NCBI GenBank assembly: GCA_963920665.1
Contig: OY987272.1
Span: forward strand, 15,629,001-15,693,000
Reading direction: 5' to 3'
DNA length: 64,000 nucleotides
Source: Straminergon stramineum
Lineage: Eukaryota; Streptophyta; Bryopsida; Hypnales; Calliergonaceae
Shown: positions 23,880 through 35,880 of the stretch, one piece after another
Layout: each line of letters opens with the position of its first letter
How positions within the stretch are numbered: position 1 is the stretch's first letter
The notes under the pieces: model-generated
What the model was told of the DNA's origin: nothing
The model's database searches: none
Seen by the model: the letters and a program-made list of their open reading frames with translations, nothing else
Position numbers and translations under genes: made by a program

Positions 23880-26416
23880 GAAACCAGAGCTTTTGTAGGG
23901 TTTAGGGTTTAGGGTTTGTTGATTCTGTACCATTACCAGATACCTGAAATTTCGGAGCTTTCGAAGGACGAATCTGGCATTACTTTTTGTGTTTGAATCA
24001 GAATCCTCGCAAACTGGAGGTTCTGCCTGAAGTTAGTGATGTTACAGGGTACCGCTGCAATTGGTTGTAGGGCTTGGAAATGCTCAATTCTGAAAATCTA
24101 GCTCTCGTTTGAATGTAGCTCTGAATGTGACGAAGTAATAGTGGGTTTCATTTCTCACTGTGGTTGACGGGCTATGTTCAGCAGATTATCTGAAGCGCCT
24201 ACCCTCATTGCATGAGCAGGTGAACCTATTTATTGACTATTTATTGTTTATCAATTGTTGATTAGAAAACTCCGCTTGTGGAGGTGGTTTCTTTAACCTG
24301 TAGTTGAATGCTGTGAACATTTCTTGTCGCTTCACTCAACAGTACAAGCAGGACTTTTCCGTAAGCTCTGAGACCTCCATTGCACCCTATACGGTTTCAC
24401 TCACCACTTATCACTACTATTTACGGAATATGGGTGACTGATCCACAAAAAGTTTGACAGGATCATACTGTGTAAGAAGTGTTTATTCTTACATGATCAG
24501 CGATGCTTGAAACCCACTAATGCAGTTGAATGATGACAAGCTTGCTCAGTGGAAATCATCTTCTCGCTTGATTGCAGATTGGTAGCTTACGGCGATAGTC
24601 AGGTTACCATCTCTTTGGCTTTGAGTGTTGGAGTCCCATGCAAAATATTTCTTGCAGCATCTAGGTCTGTTTCAGGAATACTGTAATTTCTGTATACAGC
24701 AGAACGCGCCAGTGCTTTAGGAGACTGGAAGAAAGATCGGTACTATGTTTTGTAGATATCCTCCCAGCGAACTTGTTACTAGAATTCGGTTCAAGTCAGT
24801 CACACAAGTGGAAAGTATGTTAGGGTCACTACCGGTAAGTCTAGTTGCTTTGGCGAGATTGCTATGACCTTAATTCAAATTCAGTGCAGAACGGCTTGAT
24901 TGCATTTCTGGACATGAATTGACGTGACATCTAAACCCTAAAACTGGCCCAGCCGGCAGCACTGATTTCGCAGTCATTGTCAAAAGGTATCATGGGAGTT
25001 GGTAGCAACTGTAGAGTGCTATTATAGAACTAAAGCCTCCCTTTTGATTTTGAAAGGAAAGAAAAGGAAAGAACTCAATGTGTGAGTGCCACCACGCCAA
25101 ACGCACACTGTATATTGTGGACCATGGCAATTACAATAGGTCACAGTGATATATATTTCTCAAATATAGGGTGGCACTTTGAGCACCTTGAAAGCTCCAA
25201 AGTAACCTACAACCTTCTGTGCAATACTTATTGTGGGACACCTTCATTTTTCACCCACAATAAATGAAGTCATCTCATTATTTTGTAGATTCTGCATACA
25301 CAGTAATTCTTGAAAACTGAGTTTGCTTTCCAAGTGACTGGTGTAACAACCACCGTATCAAAATGTTCAATATCGGTCATTTCCACAATTTTAGGACTTA
25401 AAATTAACCATTTAAAAAGCTTCTACTAAGGTAACGATATATACCAATACAAGCAAGAATAAATTCCTACTTATTTAATGATAGAAATGTGTTTCCATAG
25501 TGGACTTTCGATTTATTTCTTAGCATGCTCTTCATGGTCATTTGGAAGCAAATTTTATTGTTAGAAAAGGGAAAATATCATAAGTGTAGAATGCTACCAA
25601 CAGACCGCTGCAACAGTTGCAGATCACAATCAACATGAGTTTCAGCCGGAACTGGATTCAAGACACATGCCAAGCAGTCTGCCCTGTCCCGATTGTGTGC
25701 CCACCGTCCAATCACAAATGAATGCTGGGTCCAAGATTTGTAAGCTTATCAGCCATGAGTGAATCAATAGTCACAAACTTGTCTTGATGGTTTGGTATAC
25801 TGCTGAGAAAAGGTCAGGCTCTCAGAATGACAGCAACAGTGCCATAAAACCTCCGAGTGGGGCAGCATTTGTGGCATGACTCAAGCACAGCAGCAGCAGG
25901 AACTTACAGCTGCTGCATCATTGCAGGTTCTGTCATTCAAGGTCACCGTCACTACTGGAATCCAAGGAGAGAGTTAGAGAGAGAGAGAGGAGACCTCAAG
26001 AGCAACCAGACAAGATTTTCAAGCTAAGTGAATGGCAATAGGCATTAAGTTAGGGTTTAGGGTTTTCGCTTAAAGCAATTCTCCATACCGGAACTCTGAT
26101 GCGGAAGGGGCACAAGAAACTTTGGTTAACACATTGGCAATTGAAAATCATGAATTTTCCAAAAAAAATTGTATGTTTCCGAATTTGTAAAAATAATGGC
26201 ACATTTCTAAATTTGTATGAATATATTATGAATTTTTTGAAACTCAATTTCATGATGTACCTTGAACTGTTTTTTGTATTCATGCACACATTTAAAACAT
26301 TTTGGACTACTTGCACCTAGATACTTTCAAGATTGTTTTATGGTTCAAGTTGGTTTTAAGCACTTCCACCATACTATATGGAAGGGCAAGAAATTGGGTC
26401 AACTTAGACCATCTAC
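23880..26416. other. Gene-free region downstream of TRM61
   Basis: This includes the TRM61 3' UTR with a telomere-like TTTAGGG run at 23897-23919. No protein-like frame follows. A GA-rich run near 25975-25990 and a second telo-box at 26050-26066 look like promoter words, but only mobile DNA lies beyond them. Confidence 0.5.
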
Positions 26417-26711
26417 ACCATTAGAAGAGATCTAGCCAAATAGAGGGCTCCGAGTTCCCAGTAGCAGGGAACTTGGAGAACTGTGCCACCGCAACATGTT
26501 AATGTGGACAGGAGGCAACCACGTCCGATTTTTACTTTTATTTTTTCTTGAAATTTTTTTTTGACTCTTCTTTCGATTTCAAGACCAACTTTCTTTCTTT
26601 TTCTTAAAATTAAAAAAAAATTATGACAGTTGACCGTTGTTAGCCATGCCCTCACTACTAGGGAACAAGCTTGAAATGGCCTTCTTTTTGTCCAGATCTC
26701 TTCTAATACCT
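26417..26711. mobile_element. MITE, about 295 bp, with terminal inverted repeats
   Basis: The left end CCATTAGAAGAGATCT (26418-26433) is the inverted match of AGATCTCTTCTAAT (26694-26707) and its flank. The interior is non-coding, with long A/T tracts. Related sequence occurs at 41957-42180 in the other orientation and at 15900-16090. Confidence 0.75.
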
Positions 26712-26928
26712 TAGGGCGGGCTTCCATGTATGATTAGTTCCGGTAGAATCAAGAAAATGACAAGGATTGAAGTCCCAAACTTCATTGGAAGAGGGTGAGC
26801 AGAGAAGCATGACATTGAGTTCCACTACTCATCGGTGGCACCTTTCATTGGCTCCTTTCTTTGATGCATCTAAGTTTAGGCGCATGGATTAGAAGAAAGG
26901 TATATTTGAGTGTACAAATTGATGGGGG

Positions 26929-26940
26929 GCCTTCTCTATC
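26929..26940. repeat. Left target-site duplication of the 13.7-kb transposon
   Basis: GCCTTCTCTATC lies directly outside the left terminal inverted repeat. The same 12 bases in the same orientation stand directly outside the right end (40647-40658). Confidence 0.75.
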
Positions 26941-27012
26941 AATGACGCTAGTATGCGAGCTTGGAGCCGTGAGCCTATGAGCTGTGAGCGTAGAGTTTGT
27001 GAGCCTAGAGCC
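26941..27012 (+). repeat. Left terminal inverted repeat of the transposon
   Basis: GCTAGTATGCGAGCTTGG is followed by repeated GTGAGC/ATGAGC words up to about 27012. It matches the inverted sequence at 40588-40646. Confidence 0.8.
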
Positions 27013-27594
27013 CACAAAACCTCTTTTTTTTAGTTTTTTTGCCACCCTTTTTTTCACCTTTTTTTCCAAAAAATAGAGGAAAACATCCTATTTATAGTAA
27101 TTATTATGACCTAAGACCGTGTCCCCTAAAACCGTGGATTGTGGAATGAGTCATTTTTTATCCTTTTGAAATTGCTTACTACTATTGGAAAAGACCTTGG
27201 AACTTAGGTGAAAAGTTTCACCACTTGGTTCAATGATTACAATGTGAAATATGCTGGACAGTGTGAGTTTTGTAGGTAGATGTCATTTGGACACAATTCC
27301 ATTGGGTTTTTTTGTCTACCTAATTTGAATACATAGGATTTAGGGTTCCGAATATCCCATAACTAATGGGATTTCCATGAGCAATAGTGTATGTGCACAT
27401 GTGTAGGATGAGTAGACAATCTGAAGGTTTGGATGAGATGATGTCCACAAGCCATTGTGGATTTGTGGTAGACATTTCACTGAAATCTTCAGATTATTTT
27501 CTTTACATAATTTTCTATTTTGAAATAGTTTTTTTGTGATGATTGAAATTTACTACCAAATGTTGACATCCTCAAAAGAAATTGTATTAATTGG

Positions 27595-28015
27595 CCCCAG
27601 AAATTGGTGGAAGAAAAAGAAGATGGGGAAGGAAAAAAATGGGAAAATAAAATGAAATGGGTGGTGACCAAAAAATGGGAAAAGGAAAAACAAATGGGTA
27701 TAGGGAAAACCAAAAGGGAAAAGGGAAGAAACAAATGAGGAAAGGGAAGAAACAAATGGGGAAAGGGAAAAAATGGGGAAAGAGAAAGAAATGGTAGAAG
27801 GAAAAAAATGGGGAAAGAGAAAAAAATGGGAGAAGAAAAAAAATGGGGAAAGGGAAAAAAATGGATTAAAGAAGAAAATAATGGTGGAAGGAAGAATTTG
27901 GAGTAAAGGAAAACCAACAAGAATGTATAATGGAAAACCCCCAAAATAAGAAGCGGAAATGAAGGGAAAAACAATGGAATTAAGAAGACTATGAGGAAGT
28001 TAAAAAAATGGGAAA
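27595..28015. repeat. Purine-rich imperfect tandem repeats in the transposon's left subterminal region
   Basis: About 420 bp of GGGAAA, AAAAATGG and AAGAAACAAATGGGG units, almost pure purine on the plus strand. The long phenylalanine/proline-rich frame on the minus strand is a low-complexity artefact. Confidence 0.85.
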
Positions 28016-28258
28016 ACACTAGGGCAAAGGGGGAAGACCGAATTATGTATTCATATATGCCTTACTAAAATAGGGATTACGGTGTTATATTTCAATCATT
28101 TATATGAACTAACTACAAAATAATAGACCAATGAGACATGCTTTTCTATTTCATGAATGCATTCAAATTTTCAATTCCATACACTCCAAATCATTTCAAT
28201 TATAATATATATGAATGAATACAATCCAAGTGAAGTACATCGATAAATGAGTTCATGC

Positions 28259-31200
28259 CTACTCGGGAACTGTGATAATTCCTATTCGAACTAAAAGTAG
28301 CTTCAACTCGTTGAAGCTATAACTTGGTGCATGGATGAATTTGTCATCATGTAGGTCCATCTTACAAAAGTAGCGGTATAAGTAGTATAAGTGCTTGCAA
28401 TTCACATATTGATGACGATCTCCAGTAGCCGAGACAACCATGTTCACAAAGTCGGGGCATGTGCACACGGGAAACATACCCACTGTAATTTGATAAACAT
28501 TTTTGTTATGGTCTACCTCTGTCTCCAACAACACAATTGCACCGAGGCCTGGAAAGGGAAGTAATGTGACTCCAAGGATTTGTCCTTTAACATTACCAGG
28601 GCTTTCCCATTTGTTTCGTTGTTCTATAGATGGTGCATTTGCAATTCGTTGAATGGTTCGATTATTCCTAACCGTTGGGTACGCATCTACATTCGTGGGT
28701 GGCTTACTGTCATATACAACACTTTCAAAAATCTTGGACATGTTGAACAGGCGACGTGGCGATAGTATAGGACGTTCTTGGAGACGGAAGCCTGTATGTT
28801 GTAGTAGCAAGGTCTCCTCTCGATTGAGATTGGTCCCAATTAGAACCGGCCAAACTTCTAGTACCTCTGGCCAATCAATGACCCACTTCCTTTTTGTACC
28901 TTTCACACATCTTTCTATGTCATCCCAGCAGAACCAGAAGTCCGCCACTACCTCTCGTTTACTCCCATAATCTTCTTTCCTCTCGTGGTAGGTGGGAGCT
29001 GGTGATCCCTTTCATCCCCTTGCAATTTTGGCGGTGTACTTGATGTTGGACCCACGTTGTTGAGCTTGACATTTTGCGTTTGATTTGTGGTTGATTCTTG
29101 CTATGTGCCATTTCGATGTGTCACAATCGCTTTCAAATGCAATAGTGACATGTTGAGAAGGGTTCACCACATATTGTTTTTCTAAATCCTGCATGACCTG
29201 TGTAGAAGCCGTGGTGGATCTCGTGCGAACATGAGGCTGAGAAAAATTAACTTTATCAGGTCAATGTGAGTCTCCAGCATTGCCAATAGGTATGTCCAAC
29301 TTCCTCTTTGTGCTTCCAAAAATTTCTTCTCCTTCTAGATGCGGTACTCGAGTTCCAATCCTAACGGCTCTAGGCAGTGTGTTTAAGGCCTCAGCCATCT
29401 TCTTGGGATCTCCACTTCGTCTTGTAGCTCTCAACTTCAACTCCCCCTTTAAAGGACCAAACCTAGATGTGTAGCCTCTCAAGTATGCACGGTAGTTTGT
29501 CATTTGCATCCAAGCTTGGATACTGTCGTCACAAATGGCATCAAACAAATTGTTTTTTCGATTACCAGACATTTGAAGCCACTTGTTGTGAACTGTTTCT
29601 GATAGATTGCACGAAGGCATGTTTGCCATTTCCTCCAAGCTCAAATCCTTTAAATCCATCCACAACAACACTTCAATTACTACTTGCAGGGACATATTTC
29701 AAGTCTTTTAGTACGCTTGAACTGTTTTGTTGACTAAGGGTGTAATCTACTGAAGATGGACAGACGAAGACATTTCACCACTATATAATGAATGCATTAC
29801 TACACTAGAAATGAACACTTGAAGAATTGGATTCTTCACTGTCAACAATACATGATCACTTTCTAGAGTTGGGGCCAAACAATTACTCTTTTTAGAGGAC
29901 AGTACTCCAAAAAGGGATACTTGTACACCCCTTGAACACATCAGTCGGATCCGACTGATGTTCCGGTTGAATGTTGAGGTACTCCCATTTTGGGGTCCCA
30001 ACTCCATGTTCCTCAGATTTTTATGAAATTGAAAAAAGTGGATGACTTTCTCAAATCCTCTATTGATAATGACACATATAATCTATCACAGACCACAATT
30101 TGCAAGCAACAAAATGATTATATAAAATTAAATACAAATAGATACTTACCATTTGCATGAAGCCTCCCCATTGATGGTACCGAAAATGCCAGGATGCCAG
30201 CCAGTGGTCTAAGTGATGAAGTGATTCTTCATTGGTAGCTCCAGATGACAACCACCATGATCGAATCATTAGATACCGCGTCTCTGCCTCCTCCGTAGTT
30301 TTGGGATCTTTGTACTGTTTACACAATGCATTGTATTGTTGTTGGAACGCTACCTTTATGTGTTTCTGTGTGTGCTTCTAAAGTGAAGTAGTCCAATGCA
30401 ACAAACAAGTCCTTTCACGGTTCTCCATTTTCTCCTCAGCAGAACCACTACCGTAGACGATGCAAACCGCATTCCAATTAGCCATTGCATTGTCTGCCAT
30501 GAATCCCTTGAAGTTTGGATGGTGAACACCATTTTTTAACATGACATCATTTAAGCACCTCCAGAATTTCACTTGGATCTCAGTATCTTTAGATTGCATA
30601 TCGCAGGTTGAAATGGTCATCACATTTTTGTATTGAGGATCATACACGTGGCAAGCCATCATGGTCTACTCCTTCATGCGCTTGACGTGGTCAAACATCA
30701 TCCACACATTTTGAAGATCACCTCCCGATTGCATTCGCCTCACTAGATCAACACCACTTCCAGGTCCTTCAGTGAACATTTTGAAAACGTACACCTTCTC
30801 TTTGCCTTGGCCCGAAAATACGTTGTGATGGACGAATTCGAACTTTGATTCTTTCTTCATAGTCATGATGTTGTCGATGACAGCTCCTCGGTTGTTAGAG
30901 AGAAATGAAGAGATCAGATTCCTAATATTTGGACTACTCAAATATTGGAATCGGTCCATGACCTCCTCTAGTTCCTCCCCCTTCAACATTCCCTTTTCTC
31001 CCTCTCCTTTGTGAAATAGATAATTGGTAAGGAAATCTTTGCTAGCAGAGAGCGCGATAGCGGAATTCGTGGCCGTTGGTGTTTTGGCCACTTGTTCTGC
31101 AATGAGTCCACATATTTTCTCTGTGGAATCTCTGTACATGCCTTTCGCAACAAGGTGAGTATGATCTCTGAAGTGAATTGCAGCCCTACTCATATTCGGA

Positions 31201-32324
31201 TTATCACTATAGGAGTAGTATACCCTAGCATTGCATGTTTTCAAGCATGAAGGGGTCATTTTGCACACCTTACAGACTAGAGTAGAATCTTTGGGCGGAT
31301 TGGCCCCTACAGCAAACGGAAAGATTGTATAGCCACTCCACTCTGTTTCGTTCCTTTTCGAAGCCCTCTTCAAATAATCACACTCAGGATTTTGACAAGA
31401 CAAATGCCCAGCACAGTAGGACTTACGAAATTTGAGATTGTCAGAGTTGTTGATGTTTATTGTCACCAACTTGCACCACGGGTGTCCGTCGTATCGCTTG
31501 TCCATTCCTTCTAAGTTCTTGGCCGCCGAGGAAGATGAAGAGGAGTGACACGGAGGCAACTCAAAGATGTCATCGCCATTAAAAGCTGGAGGCAAGAATT
31601 CCACGCGGTGATGCTTGACGGCATTCAAATTAGTTGCAGACAATTCATTCTGCGAGTGATGCATGGTGGCGGGTCTCCTCAAGCTTTCCATGATACTATC
31701 TCTCTCAGCTGGACTTGGGTGCAAAGGAGGACGTGAGAACAATGAGTGCGTTAGAGTATTGGACGGGGTACTATAGACTAAGTTGACATGAGTTGGTCCT
31801 TCCCATGGAATTTTGACAAAGCGTAGTTGGTGGCAGGGCCTTAAATCCGGAGACTCTCCTTCCGATTCAGACGACACTTCTATGATAGGATCTAGTTTCT
31901 CTACTTTCACTGTATAAAGTATTGTAGATTGGGGCGGGACCGTCCCAACTTCTTGAGGAGAACTAGGTGAAATGGTATGTGTGACATACGCCATATCTAT
32001 TGTCGATGCATCGGATTGGCGGCTAAGAATCTCTGTAGACGCAGCAAGTATAGATAGAGGAAATCCATAGGCCCTATAGTTTCCAGAAGAGAGGTACCAA
32101 CAATGCCCTTATTCTTCCAAGAGCTTTATTACAGGGATGGATTCCTGCAACTTACCTAATTCCGACTTCCTCTCTTCTTTGACATAGATGGAAGACTCTA
32201 CAAACTTGAAACGAACGTGTAGCAAGTGACTCATAACCCTGGCAAATCCTTCGTTGTCTATAGGAAACACTAGGGGAACCTCATGACCGTCTACTCGTAT
32301 GCAAGCTATGAGAATACAATGGGC
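28259..32324 (-). pseudogene. Mutator-like (MULE) transposase with SWIM zinc finger, broken by four stops
   Basis: Exons recognised are 32324-32156, 32032-30150 (phases match) and a last exon from about 29700 to the stop at 28259. A middle exon near 29990 is likely but unclear. After an N-terminal segment (VDGHEVPLVFPIDNEGFAR) comes a cysteine/histidine DNA-binding-like region (CAGHLSCQNPECDYL, ARVYYSYSDNPNMSRAAIHF). A DDE-like core follows, with FDHVKRMK, YDPQYKNVMTISTCDM, GFMADNAMANWNAV and CLLHW. The C-terminus has MPSCNLSETVHNKW and the SWIM finger (28391-28466: CTC, later CKH). In-frame stops are TAG at 30668-30666 and 30380-30378, and TGA at 29263-29261 and 29014-29012. No frameshift is needed inside the two large exons. 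The initiation codon of the first exon is not visible; TGA stands just before its first readable codon. Confidence 0.8.
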
Positions 32325-34374
32325 TCAGTGGATGTAGGGATTGAATGGAAATGGTCCAAGTGATGGGCTTGCCAAGAAATGAACTTGGAAGACACTATTT
32401 TATAATGTCTAGTTCGGTGTCCAGCTATGAAAGAGGGTGATGGCAAAATTATGGACTCTCATTTAGAATAACAGTGTATGCACCACCACGTACGGCCTCT
32501 TCCATTGCGTACTCCTAGAATTTCAATAATGGCATACATGCGCCATTGTCGATGAGATTTCAATAGGATTAGTTTGGAAGGAATGTGTGGTTTTAGGAGT
32601 AATGATGCATTCCTCATTTGTTTGGAGGTTGAATTGATGAACACAACATCATCAAGAAATTGGATGTAGCATGAGTACATTCAAAATAAGGATGGCACCT
32701 TCATGGTAATTCCAAATGGCATGGTTGCCAATTTCAATGTAGGCATCTATCATAAATGCTTTGAAGTGTGTGAGGATGTAGAGTTGGCAACTCCCAACAA
32801 CCCACCCACATGAAGAGGATAGGATTGCCTTGAGTGGTATCCAATCCGTTCAGACGACACATTAAATAAGGCGGCACGGGACGATGTTTTGAAATTCAAA
32901 GTATGCATCTATAATTTTAATGTTTCAGTAGGCCGTTTTCACTTGCATTTCTACGGATGTTGGCTAGCATAGAAGTAATGGGCATTTTAGCATCCTGTAG
33001 CTATTCTAGTGTCTTCTGGTAGTTTCGCATTTGTAGAAGAGATTCAGTTGTTCCAAGTGATCTTGCATCCCCTCATGCACCTAGAAGACAATAGCACCTC
33101 AATCATCGTAGCAGAACAGACAAAAAAAACGAGGAAGCGTAGTTCCTTTCTTTTTTCATCTTCCAAAATACTTAGAAGGTCAAAGATGACTCGTGCCAAG
33201 AAAGTATTGTCGAAGACAAGCCACTCAACACCAAATGATCTTCGCAGAATACTAAGCTTTGGAGAAGTTAGTAGCGTTGTGGAGGAGGACGTCGGAGCGC
33301 AGAGCTTGGCAGTAGCGTGACAGGTGTCACGTGGTCCAAGGAGCACACAAAATGAAGCTGCTGACAACCTTACAATTGTTGACAATGTAAGCATCCATAG
33401 TTCATATTGCTTTTAGAGGAATCCTTTTCCATTCATTACTACATTTCAAAGTTTCTTCATTATCTCCTAGAAACTAGAGTACATTATTCTTTTCCAATAA
33501 GTGAATAGGATGCACAAATCAAACTTTTTCACCCTTAAAGTGGGAACCATGGTATTTAGGAGTGAAGAGCTATCCAACTTGTCTCACAGTTTGTTAGATT
33601 GAGTCACGTCCAACAGTTTCTAAGGGTATAGGTATCCTTTGCATGGTCACTTCGTAAGGGTTTAAGCATTTTTGGGATTGCTAATAAGGTCTCCCTTCAG
33701 TCGACCATTTCCCGGACTCTCGTAGTTTGAATTCCATCATCAAGAGCATTAGAATACTGATTCATTCATATGAGCTTTTGGATAGTTGTATCATAGAAAT
33801 AGTATGGCACAGTGAGTGAATGCGAGGCCGACGACTATTTGGAGAATTTTCAGATCTTCGGTACCTCTGAGATATCCGGGGTGGATTGACCCTCTTGCTC
33901 GTCCTCCACGGCTTAGTCCAGGGGTGCATTTAAAAAATAAGCAACCCTTTTTTGTGCTTCATTAGTTTATCTTCTCTACGTCGCCGAGCTAAATTTGGTC
34001 ATCCAAATGAAAGTATGAATTCAAAATTTGGGAAATTGGTCACATTTGCCGAAAAAGGAAGATTGGGTCAGGCCTCTGGAATGGGGACCACCGCGGGGAC
34101 CATCCATGCCGGTCCAACGAACTGAACAGCAACATGCGGAAAGTACTGGGGAATACTATTTTCGTCTCTCCAATATCCCGCCGACCGAAAATTCGGGAGC
34201 CTCTAGGGACGAATCTCTTGTTCACCTGATCCCTCGTAGATCTGTTTAGGAAACACCAAGCCCTCGCCCTAGGAATCACGATTAGAATGAAGTCTCCTCC
34301 CACTTTGCTCACGCTCTCCCTATTGAACTTGCACTTGAATCCGCATATTTCTTCAGCACTTGACACAAGAACTA
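32325..34374. promoter_or_regulatory. Central spacer between the divergent transposon genes
   Basis: About 2 kb separates the transposase start from the start of the plus-strand genes, so it must hold both promoters if they were expressed. The serine/lysine-rich frame at 33009-33320 has no domain I recognise. No core promoter element was identified with confidence. Confidence 0.4.
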
Positions 34375-35658
34375 ATGTCGACTGTCCAACGTGAGGAGCA
34401 GGCCGGTAAGATGAGGAGGACACGCAGTCAAGCACGTGACGGAGAGGACGAAACTAAAGAAGAGAATCCAACGAGGACACCGCAAAGGAAACGCGTCCAT
34501 GAGGTAATTCAGTCACCTTCAGTCACCTTCATACTTCAACCCCACTATGGATGCCTCGTTTAGTTTACTCTCACTCCTGGGTGACTTGGGCGCGGCGCGA
34601 CCTCCTCGTCACGGCCGTGGAGCAGGGCCTATGGCATGGGAGATGGGGCTGCCCCGATGGGAGCGAGCTTTTGAATTCATTGGTTCCACTGCGAGGCCTC
34701 ATCGCCACGAGCACTTGGAGCGCGAGGTCCGCGAGGGAGTCATCGCGGCATTCACAAGCCTATCAATGCGGGTCGGTGACGTGGAGATGCATGGTGAGGA
34801 CCCGTTTTCAGGGGTACCTTGAGCTTCGCCCGTGTCATCAGTTGGACCTGACTAGGCTCATCCCCGGTGCCCTTGCTACTACCCAAAATGGGACCCCACA
34901 GCGGATGTCTCGTTTTGATTACTCTCACTCCTGGGTGACTTGGGCTCGGTGCGACCTCCTCGTCACGGCTGTGACATGATTGAAGGGCACCCGCTGTTGG
35001 ATGCTGAATATTGGTTGTGTTGATTAGTAGGTCATGCGTCCGTAGAGAATGTTATAAGATGTCTAGTTGCTAGTTTTCATGTTCTTGTAGGGTTTTTTAT
35101 ATTGTATGGTGGTTATTAAATTATTGTTTATCCTTCTTCTGTAGTTGTTACATTGATTTCTTCTAGTATGTTTTTCAGGTGGAAGGAAGCAAACTCCTAT
35201 GCATTACTCCGTCATCCAATGATCCAATTGCACCTGAACAAGTCCAAGAGGTTTCTAGTCCTTCGAAACCAAAGACTTCCATTAATGAGGAAGAGGAGGT
35301 GTCAAGCGATTCTCAAGATGAAGAAGAGGAAGACCAAGACCTGGTAAGACTTGAGGGTCAAAAAAAGTCCACCAGCCCAACTTCTGACACCTTGGTGCTC
35401 TTGAAGCTTAGCCGGAACACCAATTGGCCAAGCCACCTCATTGCAGGCTACACTCATAAATGAAAAAGGCCTGAGTTTTCTTCTGAGAGCTCAGAGACCG
35501 AGTATAGTTCAGAACCACAAGTTTCCCTTTCGATTGTCAATCCAGAGTATGAGGACTTTTGTCAATGTGATGGTAGTGAGAGTGTGGATCGATTTGGTGA
35601 TGTGATCATTCTTCTCAGCTCTGACTCAGAGAGTGATGTGGAGATCATAGATGATTGA
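34375..35658 (+). pseudogene. Acidic transposon protein with SUMO-interaction-like tail, one internal stop
   Basis: Exon 1 is 34375-34503 (MSTVQREEQAGKMRRTRSQA..., ending KRVHE at a GT donor). Exon 2 begins at 35179 after TTTTTCAG, in phase. The frame is rich in Glu, Asp, Ser and Lys (NEEEEVSSDSQDEEEEDQD) and ends VIILLSSDSESDVEIIDD before TGA at 35656-35658. The hydrophobic patch followed by acidic and serine residues looks like a SUMO-interacting motif. One in-frame TGA (35461-35463) interrupts it, at a position where CGA (Arg) would fit. No catalytic domain is seen. It could be an accessory factor of the transposon, or the N-terminal part of the next gene if alternative splicing joins them. 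The product is otherwise unknown. Confidence 0.55.
34540..34976. repeat. GC-rich insert bounded by direct repeats of about 75 bp
   Basis: The block ACTCTCACTCCTGGGTGACT...GACCTCCTCGTCACGGC occurs at about 34545-34620 and again at about 34900-34976, bracketing some 280 bp of GC-rich sequence in the intron of the acidic-protein gene. Its composition differs sharply from the surrounding element, as in a captured gene fragment. The source is not recognised. Confidence 0.6.
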
Positions 35659-35880
35659 GTGTAACTCATTCTTTTGTATTTAGATACATTCTCTATCTAA
35701 TGTGGAGGCTACAATGTGCTTTTGGTAATGAACATTTCCCTTATCTTTCATTGTAGGTGTTGTTGGACCTTTGGTTTCAGTAAAGTGAAATTCTGTTGGT
35801 TTTCACATAGCCTTTGTGTTCTTCTTTTCATTCTCCCATTTAAATGTTCTTCATTCTCAGGTCCCGAATTGGCTTTGCAA

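Noticed and set aside
27489..28019. A 176-residue phenylalanine/proline-rich frame
   Set aside because: It is translation of a purine-rich repeat read on the opposite strand.
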